Below, in pieces: positions 6,815 to 17,304 of a stretch of 64,000 nt of DNA. The translations under genes and the position numbers were made by a program. Source of the DNA: an uncultured Roseobacter sp. (GTDB taxonomy: Bacteria > Pseudomonadota > Alphaproteobacteria > Rhodobacterales > Rhodobacteraceae); assembly GCF_947491795.1 (NCBI RefSeq), contig NZ_CANLKW010000002.1:174001-238000 (forward strand), read 5' to 3'. A model generated the notes under the pieces. The model made no database searches and was not told the DNA's origin. It was given only the letters and a program-made list of their open reading frames with translations. Numbering within the stretch: the stretch's first letter is position 1; every line of letters starts with the position of its first letter.

Positions 6815-9352
6815 ATGACGCGTTACACCCCGGCCGAGATTGAAAAACGCTGGCAGGATGTCTGGAACAGCCAAGAAGTCTTCAGGGCTGTGCGCTCTGC
6901 GGACAAACCCAAATACTATGTACTTGAGATGTTTCCTTATCCGTCCGGGCGCATCCACATGGGTCACGTTCGCAACTACACAATGGGCGATGTGATTGCC
7001 CGCTACAAAATGTCGACCGGGCACAATGTTTTGCATCCGATGGGCTGGGATGCCTTTGGTATGCCTGCGGAAAATGCGGCGATGGCCATAGGCGGTCACC
7101 CCAAGGACTGGACCTATGGCAATATCAGGGACATGCGCGACCAGATGAAACCGCTGGGCCTGTCCATCGACTGGTCACGCGAGTTCGCAACCTGTGACCC
7201 GGAATACTACGGACAGCAACAGGCGCTGTTTCTCGATTTCCTTCAGGCCGGTCTGGTCTATCGCAAAAACGCTCAGGTCAACTGGGACCCGGTGGATATG
7301 ACCGTTCTGGCCAACGAGCAGGTGATCGACGGCAAAGGCTGGCGCTCGGGCGCAGAGGTGGAGCGGCGCGAGCTGACACAGTGGTTCTTTAAGATCAGCG
7401 ATATGGCAGGTGAGCTGAAAGACGCTCTGGAAGGTCTGGACAACTGGCCCGCCAAGGTACGTCTGATGCAGGAGAACTGGATCGGCGAGAGCCGCGGCAT
7501 CGATATTCCCTTTGCCCGCACCGATGGTGACGGCACGATCATGTGTTACTCGACACGCCCCGACACGATGCGCGGTGCCTCATTTATCGCGGTCTCTCCT
7601 GATCACCCGGTGTCCAAAGCGCTGGAGGCGGATAACCCCGCGCTCGCAGCCTTTATTGGCGAATGCCGGAAAATGGACACCACCGAAGCCGCAATGGAAA
7701 AAGCCGAAAAGAAAGGCATCGATACCGGACTGCGGGTAAAGCATCCGATTTATGATGGTGTCGAACTGCCCGTCTGGATCGGTAACTTTGTTCTGATGGA
7801 CTATGGGACAGGGGCCGTCTTTGGCTGCCCGGCGCATGACCAGCGCGATCTGGATTTTGCCCGAAAATATGATTTGCCGGTTCAGAATGCCTTTTACCTG
7901 CCCGGCGATGAAACAGAGGTCGGGACAGAAGCGCTGGTGCCCGCGAAAACCGAAAAAGTTCAGTATATTGATCACTTTGCCGGAATCGATCAGACAACCG
8001 GGCAGCACGGTATCGACGCAACAATCGACTGGTTTGAGGCCAGGGGGCTGGGCACCGGGCAGACAAAATACCGTCTGCGTGACTGGGGTCTTTCCCGCCA
8101 GCGTTACTGGGGGTGCCCTATCCCGGTTGTGCATTGTGACGACTGTGGCGTCGTTCCGGAGAAAAAGGAAAATCTGCCTGTTGAGCTGCCCTATGACGTC
8201 GATTTTGACACGCCGGGCAACCCGCTCGACCGGCATCCGACCTGGCGCGACTGTGACTGCCCGGCCTGTGGCAAGCCAGCTCTGCGCGAAACAGACACGA
8301 TGGACACTTTCGTTGACAGCTCCTGGTATTTCGCGCGTTTCACGGCACCGCGCGCTGAAACACCCACAGTGGCAGAGGACGCCGCCTACTGGATGAATGT
8401 GGATCAGTATATTGGCGGGATCGAGCACGCGATTCTTCACCTGCTCTATTCGCGCTTTTTCGCCCGGGCGATGCAGATCACCGGCCACCTGCCGGACACC
8501 GCGATCGAGCCATTCGACGCGCTGTTCACCCAGGGAATGGTAACGCACGAGATTTATCAGACGCGTGACGACAAAGACCGGCCTGTTTATCACCTGCCCG
8601 AAGATGTCACCGAGGGAAAACTGGCAGACGGTACAGCGGTTGAAATCGTTCCGTCCGCGAAAATGTCCAAGTCCAAAAAGAACGTGGTGGACCCGATCAA
8701 CATCATTTCAGCTTATGGTGCTGATACCGCCCGGTGGTTTGTTCTCAGCGACAGCCCCCCGGAACGCGACGTGGAATGGACCGCCTCGGGTGCCGAGGCC
8801 GCCTATAAACACCTTGGTCGTGTCTGGAACCTGTGTGACCGCATCGGACAAATGGACAAAGACGCCAGGGGAACAGGCGACGATGAACTGCGCCGCGCGC
8901 TGCACAGCTGCATCCATGATGTCACAATGGGGATCGAAAGCTTTGGGTTTAATGCGGCAATTGCAAAGCTGTATGCGTTTACGGCGACCCTGCAGAAGTC
9001 CAGGGCCGGCTATGCCGCCCAACGCGAGGCGATCATGACACTGGCACAGCTGATGTCCCCGATGACCCCGCACCTTGCTGAAGACATCTGGGCCCATCAG
9101 GGCGGTGAGGGGCTGGTAACAACAGCCACCTGGCCGAAGGCTGATGAAGCGCTTCTGGTGTCTGACACCGTCACGCTGCCCATTCAGGTGAACGGAAAAC
9201 GCCGTGCTGAAATCAGCGTTCCTGCGGATATGAGTAAGGAAGAGGTTGAAAAAGCCGCCCTTGCAGATCAGGCTGTCATCCGGACCCTCGACGGGGCCAC
9301 GCCGAAAAAGGTAATCGTTGTGCCGGGACGAATTGTGAATGTCGTTGTATAG
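6815..9352 (+). CDS. leuS: Leucyl-tRNA synthetase
   Basis: The 845-residue class I aminoacyl-tRNA synthetase charges tRNA-Leu. The HIGH-type motif HMGH lies at about residue 49 after PYPSGR, the editing (CP1) domain runs roughly 220-410 with the threonine-rich STRPDT segment, and the KMSKS motif is intact in [21 protein letters not shown] and [12 protein letters not shown] are typical LeuRS sequences. The zinc-like CDDCGVV and CPACGKP pairs are present near 450-490. AAGGAC precedes the ATG. The 3' end overlaps lptE by 14 bp, and leuS-lptE-holA is a conserved order in Rhodobacterales. Confidence 0.98.
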   Translation: MTRYTPAEIEKRWQDVWNSQEVFRAVRSADKPKYYVLEMFPYPSGRIHMGHVRNYTMGDVIARYKMSTGHNVLHPMGWDAFGMPAENAAMAIGGHPKDWTYGNIRDMRDQMKPLGLSIDWSREFATCDPEYYGQQQALFLDFLQAGLVYRKNAQVNWDPVDMTVLANEQVIDGKGWRSGAEVERRELTQWFFKISDMAGELKDALEGLDNWPAKVRLMQENWIGESRGIDIPFARTDGDGTIMCYSTRPDTMRGASFIAVSPDHPVSKALEADNPALAAFIGECRKMDTTEAAMEKAEKKGIDTGLRVKHPIYDGVELPVWIGNFVLMDYGTGAVFGCPAHDQRDLDFARKYDLPVQNAFYLPGDETEVGTEALVPAKTEKVQYIDHFAGIDQTTGQHGIDATIDWFEARGLGTGQTKYRLRDWGLSRQRYWGCPIPVVHCDDCGVVPEKKENLPVELPYDVDFDTPGNPLDRHPTWRDCDCPACGKPALRETDTMDTFVDSSWYFARFTAPRAETPTVAEDAAYWMNVDQYIGGIEHAILHLLYSRFFARAMQITGHLPDTAIEPFDALFTQGMVTHEIYQTRDDKDRPVYHLPEDVTEGKLADGTAVEIVPSAKMSKSKKNVVDPINIISAYGADTARWFVLSDSPPERDVEWTASGAEAAYKHLGRVWNLCDRIGQMDKDARGTGDDELRRALHSCIHDVTMGIESFGFNAAIAKLYAFTATLQKSRAGYAAQREAIMTLAQLMSPMTPHLAEDIWAHQGGEGLVTTATWPKADEALLVSDTVTLPIQVNGKRRAEISVPADMSKEEVEKAALADQAVIRTLDGATPKKVIVVPGRIVNVVV

Positions 9353-9818
9353 CCGCCGCGCTCTGATCTGCCTGCCACTCGCACTGGCAGCCTGCGGTTT
9401 CACGCCGGTGTACAGTCCGGGCGGCAGCGGCAGCGGCCTGCAGAACAGAACACTTGTGGATGAGCCCGACACAGAGAACGGCTATCTCATCACCCGCAGA
9501 ATCGAAGAACGCCTGGGCCGCGCCGCTGATCCCGGCTACAGGCTGTCGGTGGATGTATCGACGCGCCAGGAGAGCCTCGCGGTGGACCGCGAAGGCGACA
9601 TTACCCGGTTTAACGTTCTGGGCACGGCCGATTACACGCTGATCGACACAGCCAGCGGGCGCATCGTCACATCAGGCTCTGTTGATAATTTCACCGGTTA
9701 CTCGGCGACGGGAACAACCGTGGCAACCATTGCAGCAGAAGAAGACGCGCAGAAACGGCTGATGGTTTTGCTGGCCGATCAGGTCATCATCAGACTGTTC
9801 AGCACTGATCTGACATGA
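9339..9818 (+). CDS. lptE: LPS assembly lipoprotein LptE
   Basis: The 159-residue protein begins with a short lipoprotein signal whose lipobox LAAC ends at Cys19, followed by [10 protein letters not shown], the typical start of alphaproteobacterial LptE. It partners LptD in placing lipopolysaccharide in the outer leaflet of the outer membrane. Sequence outside the N-terminus is variable in this family, so context carries weight: it sits between leuS (14 bp overlap) and holA (4 bp overlap), the standard position. Confidence 0.88.
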   Translation: MSLYSRRALICLPLALAACGFTPVYSPGGSGSGLQNRTLVDEPDTENGYLITRRIEERLGRAADPGYRLSVDVSTRQESLAVDREGDITRFNVLGTADYTLIDTASGRIVTSGSVDNFTGYSATGTTVATIAAEEDAQKRLMVLLADQVIIRLFSTDLT

Positions 9819-10816
9819 AGCTGTCCACACGTGACGCCACCGGCTATTTCGCCAGACCGGAAGCAGCCAGGACCGGTGTGCTGATTTTCGGGCGGGACGG
9901 TATGCGCGTGGCGCTCAAACGCCAGCAGATGCTGGCAGCACTGCTCGGCCCCGCTGCCGAAGAGGAAATGCGGCTGACCCGTCTGAACGGCAATGATATC
10001 CGCAAGGACCCGGCTCTGCTGCTCGACGCGGTAAAGGCTGTAGGCTTTTTCCCAGGGCAACGCGCGGTGTTTGCAGAGGACGCCAATGAAAACTCCGCCC
10101 CGGCGATCCTGTCTGCGCTGGCAGAATGGCAGCCGGGCGATGCCCAGATCGTGGTGACCGCCGGTGATCTCAAGCCCACGTCGAAACTGCGCAAGGCATT
10201 CGAGGCGCACCCCAATGCCTATGCCGTCGGGATATACGACAACCCGCCCACCCGCGCTGAAATTGAACACGCCCTCAGGGACGCGGGCCTCGAAATCCCA
10301 CCAGGTGATGTGCTGGCCGCCCTGAACGATCTGGCACAGACCATTGACCCCGGTGATTTTCGCCAGACGGTCGAGAAACTGGCCCTGTATAAACTGGGCG
10401 ATACAGAGCCTGTCAGAATTGAGGACGTGGTAGCCTGTGCGCCCACCTCAACGGAAGCGGCCATTGATGACATTCTGATGGTCGTTGCCGAGGCCCGCGC
10501 CCGGGAAATCGGCCCCGTAATGCAGAAACTGGCCGCCCAGGGGGCGACGCCGGTTGGCCTGTGTATCGGCGCCATGCGCCATTTCCGTGCGCTGCACCGG
10601 GCTGCGAGCGACACGACCGGGCGACCTGCGATCTTTGGTCCAAACCGGGACCGGATGCTTGCACAATCACGGAAATGGGGCGCGCAGCGGCTTGAAACTG
10701 CGCTGACTTTGCTCACCGACACTGATCTGCAGCTGCGCTCGGCCGGACAGCATGCACCGGGTATGGCGCTGGTCGAACGCGCCTTTATCCGTCTTGCGAT
10801 GCTGGCCGCGCGTTAA
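9815..10816 (+). CDS. holA: DNA polymerase III subunit delta
   Basis: The 333-residue protein matches the delta subunit of the clamp loader, which opens the beta clamp during replication. Recognisable segments are LIFGRDGMRVALKRQQ near the start, EDANE in the first domain, and the helical C-terminal collar domain with CIGAMRHFRALHRA. Length and order in the leuS-lptE-holA cluster agree. Its ATG overlaps the lptE stop (ATGA). It converges on the GFA gene with the two stops overlapping by four bases. Confidence 0.93.
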   Translation: MKLSTRDATGYFARPEAARTGVLIFGRDGMRVALKRQQMLAALLGPAAEEEMRLTRLNGNDIRKDPALLLDAVKAVGFFPGQRAVFAEDANENSAPAILSALAEWQPGDAQIVVTAGDLKPTSKLRKAFEAHPNAYAVGIYDNPPTRAEIEHALRDAGLEIPPGDVLAALNDLAQTIDPGDFRQTVEKLALYKLGDTEPVRIEDVVACAPTSTEAAIDDILMVVAEARAREIGPVMQKLAAQGATPVGLCIGAMRHFRALHRAASDTTGRPAIFGPNRDRMLAQSRKWGAQRLETALTLLTDTDLQLRSAGQHAPGMALVERAFIRLAMLAAR

Positions 10817-11244
10817 TCCGGGCCACCGCCAAACAGGGCCATCATCTCGGCGGCGGTCATTTTGTGCGTGTCACCTGCAAAGCTGTATCCATCCGGCTTT
10901 TTATCGATGAATATCTCGCCCGTAAGGGTCACGCCGGATGCGTCATCCATTGTGCCCAGCCCGATATGATGGGTGTTGTGGTGCGGCCCGGGAGCTGTAA
11001 CCCGGTACCACATGCTGCTGCCGCATTTTTTGCAGAACGCGCGCTCTGCCCAGGGAGATGATGCATAGACAGTCAGGTTTTCAGAGCCGTTGACTTTGAG
11101 GTCGTCTCCCGGCACTTCCATCCCAAGGAAAACACCGCCACTCCACCGGCGGCACATCTCGCAATGGCATGCGCCTGTTTCTGTGATGTCGTTGGTGATG
11201 CTGTAGGTTACAGCGCCGCAAAGGCAGCTTCCGGTCTGGGACAT
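10813..11244 (-). CDS. GFA/CENP-V zinc-binding family protein
   Basis: A 143-residue protein with the zinc-binding cysteine pattern of the GFA (glutathione-dependent formaldehyde-activating-like) fold: GSCLCGAV at 6-13, CHCEMCRRW around 27-35 and FCKKCGS around 70-76. Most members, unlike Gfa itself, have no proven reaction, so substrate is open. The gene stands divergently from a glutathione S-transferase gene, which fits a thiol-related role but does not prove one. Confidence 0.88.
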   Translation of the reverse strand: MSQTGSCLCGAVTYSITNDITETGACHCEMCRRWSGGVFLGMEVPGDDLKVNGSENLTVYASSPWAERAFCKKCGSSMWYRVTAPGPHHNTHHIGLGTMDDASGVTLTGEIFIDKKPDGYSFAGDTHKMTAAEMMALFGGGPD

Positions 11245-11371
11245 TCCGCATTCCTTTCATTGTCTGATAAAGACAGGCTACCCCGCATTCCTGCCAGTTT
11301 TCGTCAGCAGTTGTCAGTTGCCTGTCCCCATGACAGGTTCAGCCGAACCGCCAGCAAAAGGAAGCCCGTGA

Positions 11372-11956
11372 ATGTATACTGTGATCGGTCCGCAAAAATC
11401 CCGCGCCATGCGCGTGCTGTGGATGCTCGAGGAAATAGGCGCGCCCTATGACCATATTCCGGCACCACCAAGGTCCGAAGACGCCATGCGGTATAACCCG
11501 AGCGGGAAAGTACCGGCGCTTTTGGATGACGGGGCCGTTCTGACCGATTCGATGGCCATCGTGACTTATCTGGCTGACAAACACGATAAGCTGACGGCAC
11601 CAGCCGGCACCGTTGCGCGGGCAAAACAGGACGCGCTGACATTCTGGCTGATTGATGAATTTGACGCGATTCTGTGGGCTGCTGCCAAACACAGTTTCGT
11701 GCTGCCGGAAGATATCCGTATGCCAGCTGTCAAAGAATCGCTGAAAGCCGAGTTCAGCACCTCAGCCGCACGGTTGTCGGACATGCTGGAGGGACCGTTC
11801 CTGATGGGCGACAGCCTGACAATTCCGGACATTCTGGCCTGTCACTGCATCAACTGGTCCGTGGGCGCGAAATTCCCACGCGTGGATGAAAAGCTGTTTG
11901 AATACGCGCGCAGGCTGCGGGAACGCCCGGCCTATCAGGCCGCCGCATCCAGATAA
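11372..11956 (+). CDS. Glutathione S-transferase family protein
   Basis: The 194-residue protein has an N-terminal thioredoxin-like GST domain (1-75) with GKVPALLDDGAVLTDSMAIVTYLAD, in which VPAL carries the cis-Pro and DS the glutathione-binding acidic/serine pair, and a helical C-terminal domain (about 85-190) with the N-capping region MGDSLTIPDILACH. It should conjugate or reduce substrates with glutathione; the substrate is not deducible. Its last 22 bp overlap the 3' end of the convergent flavoprotein gene. Confidence 0.92.
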   Translation: MYTVIGPQKSRAMRVLWMLEEIGAPYDHIPAPPRSEDAMRYNPSGKVPALLDDGAVLTDSMAIVTYLADKHDKLTAPAGTVARAKQDALTFWLIDEFDAILWAAAKHSFVLPEDIRMPAVKESLKAEFSTSAARLSDMLEGPFLMGDSLTIPDILACHCINWSVGAKFPRVDEKLFEYARRLRERPAYQAAASR

Positions 11957-13116
11957 CGGAGCGCACCGAGTGCGGCCTGCCTGCCCGTCGCCAGACAGGC
12001 CGTGATCAGATACCCCCCCGTTGGGGCGTCCCAGTCCAGCATCTCGCCCGCACAGAAAACGCCCGGCAGCCCGTGCAGCATCAGGTCGGCGTCCAAAGCA
12101 TCACGGGTGACCCCGCCCACGGTCGAAATCGCTTCGTCCATGGGCAAAAAACCCATGTGCCTGATCGGCAGGTTTTTGACCGCATCCGGCCAGGCATCTC
12201 TTGAGGCGGGCGCGCCCTTCAGCATTTCGAACACGAGAGCTGCCTTGACGGCAGGCAGACGCAGGGTGCTTTTGAGCCAGTGCGCGAGGTTCCTGCCTTT
12301 TTTCGGAGCCTTAGCGCCAAGGAGAACCGAGCGTTCCATGTCTGGCATCAGATCAACAAACAGCGGCGCCCCCTCGCGCAGCGCTGCTGACAGCGCATAG
12401 ATGCCGCCGCCTTCCAGACCGCGCGCAGACAGAACCGCCTCCCCCCGCGAGGATACATCGCCAGCCTGCCATCGGACTGCTTTCAGCGGCGTGCCGAACC
12501 AGGGTTTCATGTGGCCTGTCCAGGACAGAGCCAGCGCCGCATTGGATGCCGCAAACGGGGCCAGCGGCACACCGGCAGCCGCAAGAGCCGCCGACCATTT
12601 GCCGTCCGCCCCCAGTCGCGACCAGCTTGCCCCGCCCAGTGCCAGAAGAGTTACATCTGCCGGGATACGCTCCTGGCCCTGCGGTGTGTCAAAAACCGCC
12701 AAACCGTCTTCCCACCCCAGCCACCGGGTTCTGGTGCGCAGCAGCACACCCTGTGCCGACAACCGCGCCAGCCATGCCCGCAGCAGCGGCGAGGCCTTCA
12801 TCGCCCTGGGAAACACCCGCCCGGTTGTGCCTGTGAAAATCTCCTGCCCCAACCCCCGCGCCCATGTCTGTACGGCGGTGGCGTCAAACCCCGACAGCGC
12901 AGGCCGTAGCCATTGTGCACTCTTGCCATAATGCGGCAGCAGTCGCTCGAATGGTTCATCTTTTGTAAGGTTCAGACCCGATTTGCCCGCCATGAGAAAC
13001 TTGCGTCCGGCAGATGGCATGGCATCGCAAAGTGTCACAGACAAGCCGGCAGCTGACAGGATTTCGGCGGCCATCAGCCCCGCAGGGCCCGCACCGACGA
13101 TCAGCGCATGTTTCAC
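11935..13116 (-). CDS. HI0933/BaiN-like NAD(P)/FAD-dependent oxidoreductase (TIGR03862 type)
   Basis: A 393-residue flavoprotein of the HI0933 family. The dinucleotide-binding GAGPAGLMAAE is at 8-18, followed by GRKFLMAGKSGLNLT, a family hallmark, and the second FAD contact near the C-terminus in VFCAGEMLDWDAPTGGYLI. Function is unknown for this subgroup. The start codon is GTG (13114-13116), overlapping the TGA of the upstream MscS gene as GTGA, so the pair is translationally coupled. Tail-to-tail overlap with the GST gene is 22 bp. Confidence 0.9.
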   Translation of the reverse strand: MKHALIVGAGPAGLMAAEILSAAGLSVTLCDAMPSAGRKFLMAGKSGLNLTKDEPFERLLPHYGKSAQWLRPALSGFDATAVQTWARGLGQEIFTGTTGRVFPRAMKASPLLRAWLARLSAQGVLLRTRTRWLGWEDGLAVFDTPQGQERIPADVTLLALGGASWSRLGADGKWSAALAAAGVPLAPFAASNAALALSWTGHMKPWFGTPLKAVRWQAGDVSSRGEAVLSARGLEGGGIYALSAALREGAPLFVDLMPDMERSVLLGAKAPKKGRNLAHWLKSTLRLPAVKAALVFEMLKGAPASRDAWPDAVKNLPIRHMGFLPMDEAISTVGGVTRDALDADLMLHGLPGVFCAGEMLDWDAPTGGYLITACLATGRQAALGALRYLDAAA

Positions 13117-14447
13117 GCCTCTGCCTGCGGTAACCCGCCTTTGATCTCGACCACCCGTTGCGGATAGGGGATCTCGATGTCGTGCTCTTTCAGCGCGTTC
13201 CAGATCAGAAACAGCACATCCGACGTGTATTTGTTGGGGCCGTCATCCAGACCGTTGACCCAGAATTCAACGGCAAAATCGATCCCGCTGTCCCCAAAGC
13301 CGCGCAATTCGCAGTCAGGCGGATAGGGCGCATCCAGAACATCCGGGTGGGTCGCCACGGCGGCCTCGATGATGTCCGGGACCAGATTGATATCTGTGTC
13401 GTAGCTCACGGAAAAGGGTGCCTCGTAGCGGTTGGCAGAGCCGCTGTCTGAATAGTTTGTCACCCGGGTGGTGATGAAATCCTCGTTTGGGACCACGATC
13501 CAGCGGCCATCGAAAGTCTCGAGAATCGCTGCGCGTGCTGTCATTCTGACGATCTGGCCGGATTCGCCCCCATCCAGTTCGACATAATCCCCAACCGTCG
13601 CCTGCCCTTCGATCAGCAGGATCACCCCGGAGATAAAGTTTGAGGCGATTTTCTGCAGTCCGAAACCCAGACCAACACCGACCGCCCCGCCGATCACAGC
13701 AAGCGCAGACAGGTTGATCCCCATGATGTTCAGCAGCAGCAGGAACGCGACACCGAAAATGCTGAACTCGACCACTTTGGCCAGCAGTTGCCGCAAAGAC
13801 GGCCGCATCTCTTCCTGCTTTTCAATGAACTGCGACGTCTGGCGGTTAGACCAGCCACCCAGCCAGAAAAGAACACCACCGGCGATAATGCCCCGCACCA
13901 GCGACATCACGGAAAAGGAGATATTGCCGAGGCTGACCGTCATGGCGTTGAGCTTGTCCACCAGCAGATCCAGCAGACCCAGCGCATAGAGCGCAGCGAC
14001 CGGTATCAGGATGTACCGCCCCAACAGTTTCAGCAGCGGATCCTGCAGGATCTCGCGCGCCAGCGTACGGGCCGCGACAAACATGAAAACCCGCTTGCCA
14101 AAGGCGATCACAGCACCGCTGTCGAAAACCGACCGGACAACGCTTTCACCGATTGCTGTAAAGACATAGGCCAGAAGTGGGAGCAGCAAGGGCAACAGTG
14201 TCAGCGCAAACCGCCGCCCCTGTGCCAGCATATTCTCAGACTCAGCAGCAGGCGTCAGAACCGGAACGAGCCACCCGCGCAGACGCCGGGCCGCGACCAC
14301 AGCCAGGAGCCAGGCGACAATCAGAAGCGCAAACTGAGACCATGCGGCGGGGCTGAGCGCCCAGGACATGGCAAGCTCCCACACCTGCAGGGCATAGCCT
14401 GCAGCCTGCTGAACAATCTCCGGTTGGGTGGAAAGGTCGAATTCCAC
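13113..14447 (-). CDS. Small-conductance mechanosensitive channel (MscS family)
   Basis: I call a 444-residue protein from the GTG at 14445-14447, which has AGAGGG upstream; an ATG at 14480 in frame would add 11 unlikely residues. The N-terminal half has several membrane helices (about 35-55, 80-105, 120-200). The MscS signature follows: the pore-lining helix with GAVGVGLGFGLQKIASNFISG near 265-290, then the beta domain with VGDYVELDG and ETFDGRWIVVPNEDFI. Such channels release solutes under hypo-osmotic shock. The gene is the first of a coupled pair with the flavoprotein. Confidence 0.92.
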   Translation of the reverse strand: MEFDLSTQPEIVQQAAGYALQVWELAMSWALSPAAWSQFALLIVAWLLAVVAARRLRGWLVPVLTPAAESENMLAQGRRFALTLLPLLLPLLAYVFTAIGESVVRSVFDSGAVIAFGKRVFMFVAARTLAREILQDPLLKLLGRYILIPVAALYALGLLDLLVDKLNAMTVSLGNISFSVMSLVRGIIAGGVLFWLGGWSNRQTSQFIEKQEEMRPSLRQLLAKVVEFSIFGVAFLLLLNIMGINLSALAVIGGAVGVGLGFGLQKIASNFISGVILLIEGQATVGDYVELDGGESGQIVRMTARAAILETFDGRWIVVPNEDFITTRVTNYSDSGSANRYEAPFSVSYDTDINLVPDIIEAAVATHPDVLDAPYPPDCELRGFGDSGIDFAVEFWVNGLDDGPNKYTSDVLFLIWNALKEHDIEIPYPQRVVEIKGGLPQAEA

Positions 14448-14519
14448 GTGCAGGCCCTCTTTACTTGTGCATGTCCCCACACAGGTTCATGCCTGCACCG
14501 CAATGACAGAGCAAGCCCT

Positions 14520-14813
14520 ATGTCCGACCCCATCTGCCCCCTGTGCAAGCGACCGATCCCACCGGACGTCAAACAGAGCCATCACCATCTCATTCCCAGG
14601 CTGAAAGGGGGCAAGGGCGGGCCGACGGTTCTTCTTCACCATATCTGCCACCGTGAAATCCACGCAACACTGAGCGAGGCGGAGCTTGCCCGCGAGTACA
14701 ACACGCCCGAAGCGCTGCGGTCGCATCCGCGTCTGGCCAAATTCGTTGAATGGGTCGCGCGACGGCCGCCCGGCTTTCTGTCCAGGGTGCCAGGCGGGCG
14801 TCGCAAACGGTAG
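14520..14813 (+). CDS. Small HNH-endonuclease-like protein
   Basis: A 97-residue protein starting at an ATG at 14520. It has an N-terminal CPLCKRP zinc knuckle-like pair (Cys6, Cys9), then HHHLIPRLKGGKGGPTV and HHICHREIHA, which match the beta-beta-alpha HNH fold, with a basic C-terminus GGRRKR. Stand-alone HNH proteins of this size occur in many alphaproteobacteria without known role. A longer frame running into it from 13788 is antisense to the MscS gene and I reject it. It converges with the SDR gene with 7 bp between the stops. Confidence 0.8.
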   Translation: MSDPICPLCKRPIPPDVKQSHHHLIPRLKGGKGGPTVLLHHICHREIHATLSEAELAREYNTPEALRSHPRLAKFVEWVARRPPGFLSRVPGGRRKR

Positions 14814-14820
14814 CAGGACG

Positions 14821-15570
14821 TCAGATCAGTCCCACTGCTCTGCGAATATCCTCATCCCGCAGCGATATTTCCTGACCTTTCCATGCGTCCGCCTCCGGGC
14901 CGCACATCCACAGCAGCGCGCGCGCCGGCCAGTCGGCCGGGATATGATCACTCCAGTCAAGCTGACTGACACGGTTAATGCCGGATGCCTTGATTTCACG
15001 CTGCATCCGGGTGGCCACAGTGCCCGGTGACAACCCGATGGCACGGATCCCGTTTTCTGCCTCTTCCAGATCAAGGCACCGGTTAAGCATATTCACCGCC
15101 GCTTTGGATGTGCAGTAATGGCTCCAGGCCTCGACCGGGCCGTGTGCTGCGCCGGAACTGATGGTGAGCACCGAACCACCGCCGCCTGATTTCATCACAG
15201 GCAGTGCTGAATGGATGCAGTTGAATACGCCTTTGACGTTTATGTCGATTACATCAGACCATCCGGCCGGGTCTGCAGCACTCAGATGAGAGATCGGTTC
15301 AATCACACCTGCATTGTTGATCAGAACATCGATACTGCCAAATTCCGCCGCGGCCGTTTCCATCGCGGCGGCCACTTCGCCGTAGCGCGCGACATTGCAG
15401 GGGATCGCGATGGCCTGTGCTCCGATCTCTCCGGCAAGGTCCGCTATCGGGCCCTGGCTGCGCGCCAACAGCACGACATTCGCACCCGCCGCAGCAAAAA
15501 CCCGCGCTGTTTCAGCTCCGATCCCACGGCTTGCGCCTGTGATCACAACAGTTTTATTGCTCATGTCCAT
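14821..15570 (-). CDS. Short-chain dehydrogenase/reductase
   Basis: A 249-residue classical SDR. The NAD(P)-binding TGASRGIG is at 12-19, NNAG near 87-90, and the catalytic Ser (ISSGAAHG) with YCTSK (Tyr and Lys) near 140-160. GGAGGG is placed seven bases before the ATG at 15568-15570; a second Met two codons on is also possible. The substrate cannot be read from the sequence. The gene is divergent from the DUF2125 gene. Confidence 0.93.
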   Translation of the reverse strand: MDMSNKTVVITGASRGIGAETARVFAAAGANVVLLARSQGPIADLAGEIGAQAIAIPCNVARYGEVAAAMETAAAEFGSIDVLINNAGVIEPISHLSAADPAGWSDVIDINVKGVFNCIHSALPVMKSGGGGSVLTISSGAAHGPVEAWSHYCTSKAAVNMLNRCLDLEEAENGIRAIGLSPGTVATRMQREIKASGINRVSQLDWSDHIPADWPARALLWMCGPEADAWKGQEISLRDEDIRRAVGLI

Positions 15571-15702
15571 GATGTCGCCCTCCGGTTATGGCTTTGTGGT
15601 ACAGGTAATAACGCGGCTGGCCACCGTCTACCCCCGGCTGCCTCTTGACCATCAACCAGGCATAGCCGACCATGTGCACGAACTTTTCCGAAGGACCGCA
15701 GT

Positions 15703-17205
15703 ATGTATTATTTAAAGAATTCCCTGGCTGCCGCTGCAGCAGGTTTTTTCATCGCAGCGCCAGCCACAGCAGACATTACCGCAGATGATATCTGGAACGA
15801 CATCGGTGCTTATATGGCTGGGATCGGATATCAGATTTCGGGCACCGAAACCCGCGAAGGAAGCACGCTGACCATCCGTAATATCTCTGTCACCGGCTCG
15901 CTGGGCGAGGATGCAGGCGCCATGCGCATGGAACTGGACGACATCGCACTGACGGAAACCGATGACGGCGCGGTCAGCATCGGCCTGCCATCTGTCTTTC
16001 CGGTTGTAACGGAGTTTACGGCTCCTGACGGCGAAAGCGTGACCAGTATGGTCGAATACCGCCAGACAGGGCTGTCGGCCCGTGCATCCGGAACGCCTGC
16101 AGAAATCGTTTATGACTATGACGCAGATACAATTTCCTTTCTGACGTCTGGCCCTGAGGTCGATGGTAAATCGCTTTATAACGCTGAGGGAACGGCCAGC
16201 AACATAACCGGCACCACAACGATGAAGCTGGCTGCCAGCCGGATGTATGATCAGAAAATGCAGGCCGGCGGCGCGACCTATCTGATCAGGTTTTCCGATG
16301 CGGTCGGCGACGGTCAGGGACGGCTGACCGGGGATATCGGTGCGCTCAGTTTTGAGGGTGTTTCTGATCTGCCCGCCATTGTCGCGGATCCGCTGAATAT
16401 GAGTGAAATGCTGGAACGGGGCTTTTCCACGGACGGCGAAATGCGCATGGGTGCCGCAACCCACCAGGTGGTATCCAGCGGCTCTGCCGGGGAATTTGAT
16501 CTGAGCCTCGCGTCTGACAGCACTGTTTTCGACATCGCGATGAGTGCTGAAGGTATCCGGTATGAGGGCACACAAAATGACGTGGTTGCACGATACCAGG
16601 GCAGCGCGTACCCCTTTCCGTTTGGGTTTGCCGCCGAAAGCACGGGCTTTTCGATGGGCATGCCTCTGCGTGAATCAGAAGAGCCGGCAGATTTTTCGGC
16701 AGTCCTGAAGCTGGAAGGCCTGACGATGGACGATTTCCTGTGGAGCATTTTTGACAGGGGCGGTGCTCTGCCCCGCGATCCGGCGACGCTGATCATCGAT
16801 CTCGCAGGCAAGGCGCGTGTATTGTTCGACTTCCTCGACCCTGCTTCAATTGCAGCTGCCGGAGAAAACGGTGAAGCCCCGGCTGACATCGAGAGCCTTG
16901 ACGTCCGCGAGCTGCGCCTGGATCTGGCCGGTGCAGAACTGACAGGTCAGGGCAGTTTCACCTTTCCCGAAACCGATATGCCCGTACCGCGCCCGGTAGG
17001 TGGTCTTGATCTGAGCCTGAAGGGTGGCAATGGCCTGTTGGACAAGCTGGTGGCCATCGGCCTGATGCCCGAGGAACAGGCTATGGGCGCGCGCATGATG
17101 CTGGGTCTGCTGGCCGTGCCGGGCGACGCACCGGACACGCTGAATTCGCGGATTGAAATGAATGAGCAGGGCCACATCATCGCGAACGGCCAGCGCATTC
17201 AGTAA
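15703..17205 (+). CDS. DUF2125 secreted protein
   Basis: A 500-residue protein with a signal peptide (1-23, ending ATA before DITADDIWND). The mature part is a repetitive beta-rich protein with many short strands and hydrophobic-polar alternation. I recognise it as the DUF2125 family found in alphaproteobacteria; those proteins are thought to be exported to the periplasm or outer membrane, and the function is unknown. AAGGAC precedes the ATG. It is followed by PmbA on the same strand, 99 bp on. Confidence 0.8.
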   Translation: MYYLKNSLAAAAAGFFIAAPATADITADDIWNDIGAYMAGIGYQISGTETREGSTLTIRNISVTGSLGEDAGAMRMELDDIALTETDDGAVSIGLPSVFPVVTEFTAPDGESVTSMVEYRQTGLSARASGTPAEIVYDYDADTISFLTSGPEVDGKSLYNAEGTASNITGTTTMKLAASRMYDQKMQAGGATYLIRFSDAVGDGQGRLTGDIGALSFEGVSDLPAIVADPLNMSEMLERGFSTDGEMRMGAATHQVVSSGSAGEFDLSLASDSTVFDIAMSAEGIRYEGTQNDVVARYQGSAYPFPFGFAAESTGFSMGMPLRESEEPADFSAVLKLEGLTMDDFLWSIFDRGGALPRDPATLIIDLAGKARVLFDFLDPASIAAAGENGEAPADIESLDVRELRLDLAGAELTGQGSFTFPETDMPVPRPVGGLDLSLKGGNGLLDKLVAIGLMPEEQAMGARMMLGLLAVPGDAPDTLNSRIEMNEQGHIIANGQRIQ

Positions 17206-17304
17206 GCATACCACCACGGGTACTAAGGCCTTTTTCGCGGCTCCCCTTGCAGGAGAGGGGCTGTGCCGCTACGTCGTCCCCCAAAGGCCGAACGGAGGTT
17301 TCCC

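Noticed and set aside
13788..14519. A long open frame on the plus strand that runs into the HNH gene.
   Set aside because: It is antisense to the MscS gene, has a composition like shifted codons, and only the last 97 residues have a plausible fold and start.
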